DNA of 64,000 bases from an uncultured bacterium (GTDB taxonomy: Bacteria; Verrucomicrobiota; Kiritimatiellia; CAIVKH01): NCBI GenBank assembly GCA_937958885.1, contig CALGMT010000029.1, positions 18,744 through 82,743 on the forward strand, written 5' to 3'. The position numbers were made by a program, and so were the translations under genes. This document shows, one piece after another, positions 59,554 through 64,000 of this stretch (positions within the stretch are counted from its first letter, which is position 1; the number at the start of each line of letters is the position of its first letter). The notes under the pieces are model-generated. The model did not search any database. It was not told where the DNA came from and saw only the letters and a list, made by a program, of their open reading frames with translations.

Positions 59554-62500
59554 TTACTTCAACTTGAGCCAGGGCATCGGCGAAAACTTGCCGCGGCCGG
59601 GCCCCTGCTTGGGTTCGTCTTTAGGCTTTCCCGGGTCTTCTTGATCCTTTGCGCCGGCGACCCCGTCTCGCTGCTGGCCCTTCCATACGGACAGTTCCTG
59701 CTGCGCCTGCGCTTCAATGTCTGCCAAGCGGGGCGCCGCGGGCCGAATCGGCGCGGCTTGGACGTCCTCAACGGGTCGGCGAGCGCGAACCGTGGGTTCG
59801 GCCGCAGGCGTGGGCGCAGCGCCTGGCGCGGGCGGCGCAGGCGCCGGGTTCCGATCCTCACCGGGCGTCGCATCTTCACGCGCGCGACGCTGCTCGACGG
59901 CGGCATCCGAAACAGGCGGCACGACCACGCGCCGCGCAGGGCGCTCGGTGCGCGGGACGGCGGCGGGCGGTACAGGCGCGGCCGCTGCACTCACGTTCTT
60001 CCGCGCAACGGTCTCGCGCTGGCCCTGCTCGATACGCGTCGATAGGGCGCGCCAATCCTGCTGAAGCTGCTCGATGCGCCGCGTGAGCATCTGCTCCTTG
60101 CTGCGCCAACGAGACGCCTTGTCCTCAAAAATCTTCTTCTCGTGCGCGAGCTGCTGGTCGCGCTGGCGAATCGCATTCTGGTCATCTTGAATCGTCTTCT
60201 TGAGCTGCAAGATTTCCAGCTCTTTTTGGCGGCGCTGCTCGCGCTCCTCGTCGTAGAACTTCTTCTGCTGCTGGAGACGCACGGCGATCGCCTCATTTTC
60301 CTGCTTCACCTGCTCCAGCCGCTGCTGCAAGTCCTCAATCTTGAGGCGGGCGCGCTCTTCGATATCCTCTTTTTCGAGGCGCAACTGATCGAGTTCCTGC
60401 GATTCCTTCTCCGCCTGTTCGCGCAGCCGCTCTTGCTCGGCCTGCATACTCTCTATTGTCTGCCGGAATTCCTCTTCGCGCTCCTGGCCGCGCTTGCGTT
60501 CCTCGTCCAGCAAAATGCGATGTTGGTCGAGGTCCTGCGCGGTCTCCTCCAGCTTGAGGGTGAGCTGCAATTGGCTCTCCTGCAGGCGCTCGAGGCGCGC
60601 CATCAGGTCGTCGCGCTCGTGCTGCAAGCGACTTTCGGAGTCTTCGAACGCCAGTTTCTCCTGCGCCAATTCCTCCGACAGGGTGCGAATGCGCTCCTCG
60701 GCCTCCTGCAGGCGCTTCTCGTACCGCTCCTGCGCTTCCTCGGACTGCTTGCGGATCGCCTGTTCGTGCGCGACCTGCGCGCGGAAATTCTGCAGCTCGC
60801 TCTCGCGATCGGACAGGGTCTTGCGCAAATCCTCCAAGGTGGTCTGCAATTGCGTCATTTCCTGTTCGCGCGAGCGGCGGGCCCGCTGTTCGTCCTGGAT
60901 GGCCTTGCGCAAGCGATCCAGCTCCTCCAGTTTTTGCTGGGCGCGCGACAACTCCGCGCTGGACTGGCGCTGCACCAGCGCAAGCTCGGCCGCAAGCGCG
61001 CGCTGCTGTTCCTGCGTCTGGGCCAGCGACGCCTGCAAGTCGGCCTCGCGTTTTGCAGAGGCTTCTTTCGCCGCCTCCAAGGTGGCGCGCAATTCGACCA
61101 GCGCGAGTTCGCGCTGGCGCAACTCGCCCGCCACGGCATCGCGCTCGGCATGAAGGCCGTCGATCTTCGCCGACAATTCCTCCAGCGCCTTCGTTTGCTC
61201 CTGCTCTCGCGCCTGTGCCTGCGCCTGCAGGTCGGCGAGCTGTGCGCGCAAGGCCTCGGACTCCGCGCGTTGCTGCTCCACCTGCTGCAACGCCTGCTGC
61301 AGTTCCGCACCGCGAGACTCCAGATTCCGCGTAAGGGATTCAACCCGCTCGGAGAGCGATTGTTCGCGTTCGCGCGAACCGGCCTCCACGTTCACACGCA
61401 GGGATTTCTCCTCATCAATGGAGGCTCGCAGCGAGGACATGTCGGCCAATGTTTCGGCATGGCGTCGTTCCCACTCGGCGACTTGCGCCCTCAATGCCGC
61501 CTCGTTTTCCTGCGCGCGCGCATTCGCGTCGTCGAGCACGCCGATCGTACGCTCCATTTCCAAGCGCAGTGCCTCCAGCGCGCGTTCGGTCTCCTCGGCG
61601 CGCAAGCGCTGCTCTTCCAATTGGCGGTCCATTTCATCCTTCTCGACGCGCCACGATTCCGCCGCCGCCGCGTGCGCCGCGTCCCGATCGCGCGCCTCCC
61701 ACTCCAACTGCTCCACCCGAGCCTGAGCGGTGTCCAGCGCCGCCTGCAATTGCTCGATGCGCGCCGCATAGTGCTGTTCCCGACGCAGCGCCTCCTCCGA
61801 TGTCGCGCCTACCGCGGTGCGATACTGGTTGAGCTCCTCCTCCCGGCGGCGCAGTTCCTCCAACGCATCGTCGCGTTGCTTGAGCGCCGCATCCAATTGA
61901 ACGGTCAGCTCGCCGAGTCGGCGGGAGGTTTCGCGCTGCTCCTCCAACGTCTGTTCGACGCGGGTGGTCCAATCCTCTTCCGCCTTGCGTCCGCGCTCGC
62001 GCATTTCGGCGAGCAGCGCCCGACTCCGCTCCAATTCGCTCTCCGCCGCCTGCAGGCGCGCGCGCGCGGACTGACTCTCCGACTGTAACTTCTGGACCTG
62101 CTGCGTCAGACCCTGCTCAACCTGCCGGCGCGCAGCGGCCGCCTCGTTATGGCGCGCTTTCTCCCGCTCAAGCTCGGCCTCAAGCTCCGCCAGCCGCGCC
62201 AGCGCCGCCTGTCTTTTTTCAAAGGCTTCGACGTGGCTCTGCAGGTCGCTCCCGACGAGCGCTCGAATCTGCTCGATGCGATCCTTGCCGAAGCGCTCTT
62301 TGGTCAACACGGCCTCGCGCACCTTTGCGAGAAATTCGCGCTCCTGCGCGATTTCCTGCTCTACTTTCATCGATTCGGAGAGCAGCAAATCCTTCACCAA
62401 TTCCGCCTGCCTGCGGCGCTCGGCTTGAGCGGCGTCGCGTTCCTGCTGCAACGTCTCCGCGCGCGCCCGCTCGCTGTTCAACTCGCTTCGCGCCTGCTCA

Positions 62501-64000
62501 ATCGCGAGCGCGGCTTCGTCTAGTTCCGTTTTCAGGCGATCGGCCTGCGCCGCAAGCGTCGCGAGCGATGCGCGCAATTCCGACTCCGCCGCCTCGTTCC
62601 GTGCTCGCTCTTGATCGAGTTCGGCGCGCACTTGGACCAAGTCAGCGGCCGTCTCATTTGCGCGCCGCATAAATTCGGCCAACTGGATCTCAAGTTCGCT
62701 GATGCGCGCCGTCGAACGGTCGCGCTCCTCCACGCGCGCGACCCGCTCTTCTGCCAGCAGGCGGGCCTGCGTGTCCCGATCCGCGCGCACCGCTTCGAGC
62801 TCCGAGTCGAGACTTGCGATGCGCGCAGCGGATTCCCGCTCGCCCGCTTGCTTGAGCTCGAGCACATGCCGGGCCTGCCGCTGCGCGACATCCAAATCGG
62901 CGAGCAGCGTATCGCGCTCGTTCGTCCTCGCCGCAAGCTCGCTTTCCAATGCGGCGATGCGCTCGGATCGCTCGGACTCCGCCGCACGAAACGACTCTTC
63001 CGCCGCCGCGGCCGCCGCGCGTGTCGACGCCCATTCCTGTTGGGTGCGTTCCAGTTCGAGCGCCGTATCCTGCTGGAGTTGCCGAGCGGATTCCAATTCG
63101 GCGCGCGTCTCACCATGCGCGCCGCGCTCAAGATGCAGGGCCGCGTCAAGTTCCGCAATCCGCGCGTTCGCTGTCTGATGCGCGGCGGTCAGCTCTGCAA
63201 TACGCTGTTGGAGCGAGCGGCTGCGCCCGTCGAAATCCATTCTCGCCGCCGCGGCGTCCCGCCGCTCGCGCTGAAGCATGTCGCGCGTCTGCTCAAGTTC
63301 CTGTAGGGCCGTCTGGCGCGCGCGATTGAGGTCCTCAATCCGCTCGCCGAGCACCATCGCCTGCCGCTCGGCCGTCGCGCGGGCGCCGGCCCACGCGCGA
63401 TCCAGCTCCCCGATGCGGGCCTGCGCGGCATCCAACGCGCCGCGCGCGTCGTTGAGTTGATCCTCCAACTCCTTGATTCGCGCTTCGGCCAGCTCGGAAG
63501 CCGCACGCGCCGCAGCGCGTTCTGCCTCCATATCGGTCTGAATCCGCACAAGTTCGCTTGAGGCAGCGGCAAGTTCCGCCTGCAGCGACTCCACCCGCGC
63601 CGCAGCCTCGCGACGCGCCGCATCCAGTTCCGACGCCAGTTCGCCGGCGCGGCTCCTCAGCGACGCTACCTCCGCCGCCCGCTCGTCGCGCGCGGCGGCC
63701 AGCGCGCCCAACTCCACTTGCAATGTCTGGCTCGTCTGCGCAGCCTCGGCGCGCGCCTTCTCCAACTCCGCATGAAGCTCGCGGGCCTGACGCTCCGCCG
63801 CCTCGCGTACGACCGCCAGTTCCTCGCCACGCGCACGCAACTCCGACGCGCGCGCCTCCGACTCCGCCCGGAGCTCCGCCAACTTCGATTCCAACTCGCG
63901 CGCGCGCGCCGTCGCCGCCGATTGCGCGGCCGTCAACGTTTCGACGCGCTCGGCCAATTTCCTCGCATGCGCGGCGTGCTCGTCGCGCGCGCCCGCCGCA
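59554..64000 (-). CDS. giant coiled-coil protein (N-terminus beyond the window)
   Basis: The frame is open to the right edge (the TTG at 63957 in the track is internal), so at least 1,481 residues are encoded. Nearly all of it is heptad-rich coiled coil (runs such as ELEAELEREKARHNEAAAAR and REQEMTQLQTTLEDLRKTLS) with one less regular segment near LVGSDLQSHVEAFEK. The last 180 residues are a Pro/Ala/Arg-rich disordered tail (VPPAAVPRTERPARR; PAPAPPAPGAAPTP) ending in KFSPMPWLKLK. No TM segment or signal is seen in this part. It may be a cytoskeletal, SMC-like or scaffolding protein; no ATPase motif is visible here. The opposite-strand ORF (60142-62088) is a coiled-coil artefact. Confidence 0.75.
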   Translation of the reverse strand, partial: AAGARDEHAAHARKLAERVETLTAAQSAATARARELESKLAELRAESEARASELRARGEELAVVREAAERQARELHAELEKARAEAAQTSQTLQVELGALAAARDERAAEVASLRSRAGELASELDAARREAAARVESLQAELAAASSELVRIQTDMEAERAAARAASELAEARIKELEDQLNDARGALDAAQARIGELDRAWAGARATAERQAMVLGERIEDLNRARQTALQELEQTRDMLQRERRDAAAARMDFDGRSRSLQQRIAELTAAHQTANARIAELDAALHLERGAHGETRAELESARQLQQDTALELERTQQEWASTRAAAAAAEESFRAAESERSERIAALESELAARTNERDTLLADLDVAQRQARHVLELKQAGERESAARIASLDSELEAVRADRDTQARLLAEERVARVEERDRSTARISELEIQLAEFMRRANETAADLVQVRAELDQERARNEAAESELRASLATLAAQADRLKTELDEAALAIEQARSELNSERARAETLQQERDAAQAERRRQAELVKDLLLSESMKVEQEIAQEREFLAKVREAVLTKERFGKDRIEQIRALVGSDLQSHVEAFEKRQAALARLAELEAELEREKARHNEAAAARRQVEQGLTQQVQKLQSESQSARARLQAAESELERSRALLAEMRERGRKAEEDWTTRVEQTLEEQRETSRRLGELTVQLDAALKQRDDALEELRRREEELNQYRTAVGATSEEALRREQHYAARIEQLQAALDTAQARVEQLEWEARDRDAAHAAAAESWRVEKDEMDRQLEEQRLRAEETERALEALRLEMERTIGVLDDANARAQENEAALRAQVAEWERRHAETLADMSSLRASIDEEKSLRVNVEAGSREREQSLSERVESLTRNLESRGAELQQALQQVEQQRAESEALRAQLADLQAQAQAREQEQTKALEELSAKIDGLHAERDAVAGELRQRELALVELRATLEAAKEASAKREADLQASLAQTQEQQRALAAELALVQRQSSAELSRAQQKLEELDRLRKAIQDEQRARRSREQEMTQLQTTLEDLRKTLSDRESELQNFRAQVAHEQAIRKQSEEAQERYEKRLQEAEERIRTLSEELAQEKLAFEDSESRLQHERDDLMARLERLQESQLQLTLKLEETAQDLDQHRILLDEERKRGQEREEEFRQTIESMQAEQERLREQAEKESQELDQLRLEKEDIEERARLKIEDLQQRLEQVKQENEAIAVRLQQQKKFYDEEREQRRQKELEILQLKKTIQDDQNAIRQRDQQLAHEKKIFEDKASRWRSKEQMLTRRIEQLQQDWRALSTRIEQGQRETVARKNVSAAAAPVPPAAVPRTERPARRVVVPPVSDAAVEQRRAREDATPGEDRNPAPAPPAPGAAPTPAAEPTVRARRPVEDVQAAPIRPAAPRLADIEAQAQQELSVWKGQQRDGVAGAKDQEDPGKPKDEPKQGPGRGKFSPMPWLKLK

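Noticed and set aside
60142-62088. 648-aa Leu-rich ORF on the plus strand opposite the coiled-coil gene
   Set aside because: It is the antisense image of Glu/Gln/Lys-rich heptads (GAG/CAG read as CTC/CTG gives Leu). It has no ribosome site and lies wholly inside a real gene.
59554-64000. possible internal tandem repeats or CRISPR-like periodicity in the coiled-coil gene
   Set aside because: The similarity is heptad codon bias without regular spacer/repeat units; the frame stays open throughout.

Overview
The window is a stretch of GC-rich bacterial chromosome, densely packed with genes. The organism is Gram-negative: it carries KDO and heptose (LPS) genes, exported lipoproteins and a lipid-linked glycan flippase. 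Several features point to the PVC superphylum (Verrucomicrobiota, Kiritimatiellota or Lentisphaerota-like). These are PEP-CTERM proteins ending in VPEPGT plus a hydrophobic stretch and an Arg cluster, an amylase fused to a C-terminal SHD1-like domain, a BatD/BatE aerotolerance locus with a VEKDW-ending partner, and a bacterial topoisomerase VI B subunit. The phylum is an inference from gene content and not from a marker tree.

Layout. 1-2.7 kb: tail of a Bat operon (VWA/TPR-type partner, BatD, BatE). 3-5.1 kb: two peptide-type ABC permeases on the minus strand, then psuG. 6.3-9.6 kb: potassium uptake (trkA, trkH) and a universal stress protein. 9.6-11.1 kb: a minus-strand ECF sigma factor, membrane anti-sigma candidate and secreted protein, tightly overlapped. 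11.2-16.1 kb: minus-strand malQ, two tandem VanZ-like membrane proteins and a Tat-exported phosphoesterase, preceded by aspS. 18-24.6 kb: tRNA-Cys, a lipoprotein, ettA, a small zinc-ribbon protein, a SpoIIE-type phosphatase with a STAS partner, a zincin, and an HTH-EIIA (PTS) protein directly behind tRNA-Thr. 24.8-29.7 kb: M16C peptidase, ketopantoate reductase, short secretin-like protein. 29.7-33 kb: bioB and bioA, divergent, separated by about 1 kb of transposase debris and repeats. 33-39 kb: dgkA and a full pyruvate dehydrogenase operon (aceE, aceF, lpd). 39-41 kb: two PEP-CTERM genes, one frameshifted. 41-49.2 kb: hydrolase, SET-domain protein, two DUF3108-like paralogues flanking kdsB and the heptose kinase gene, holA, a gluzincin-type peptidase, HIT protein and phoH. 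49.4-55.2 kb: secreted GH13 enzyme, two glycosyltransferases and a flippase. 55.2-58.5 kb: topoisomerase VI B and a PLP enzyme. 58.5-64 kb: minus-strand pair of coiled-coil proteins, one longer than 1,480 residues and running off the window edge.

The most notable non-gene signals are: (i) a 17-nt motif (TTCCATGCTCTGTAAAA) present twice at each of two distant intergenic sites, both times with exactly 31-bp spacing; (ii) a dispersed AATAAAGGACTGACCCC repeat that supplies the annotated start codon of bioA and the stop codons of two convergent genes; (iii) at least five genes whose ATG lies 6-8 nt behind a TANNNT box, suggesting leaderless transcripts; and (iv) a PTS-like regulator whose start codon is 6 nt after the CCA end of a tRNA gene. 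No CRISPR array, rRNA or intact mobile element was seen. No single locus stands out as a clear new defence or biosynthetic system.
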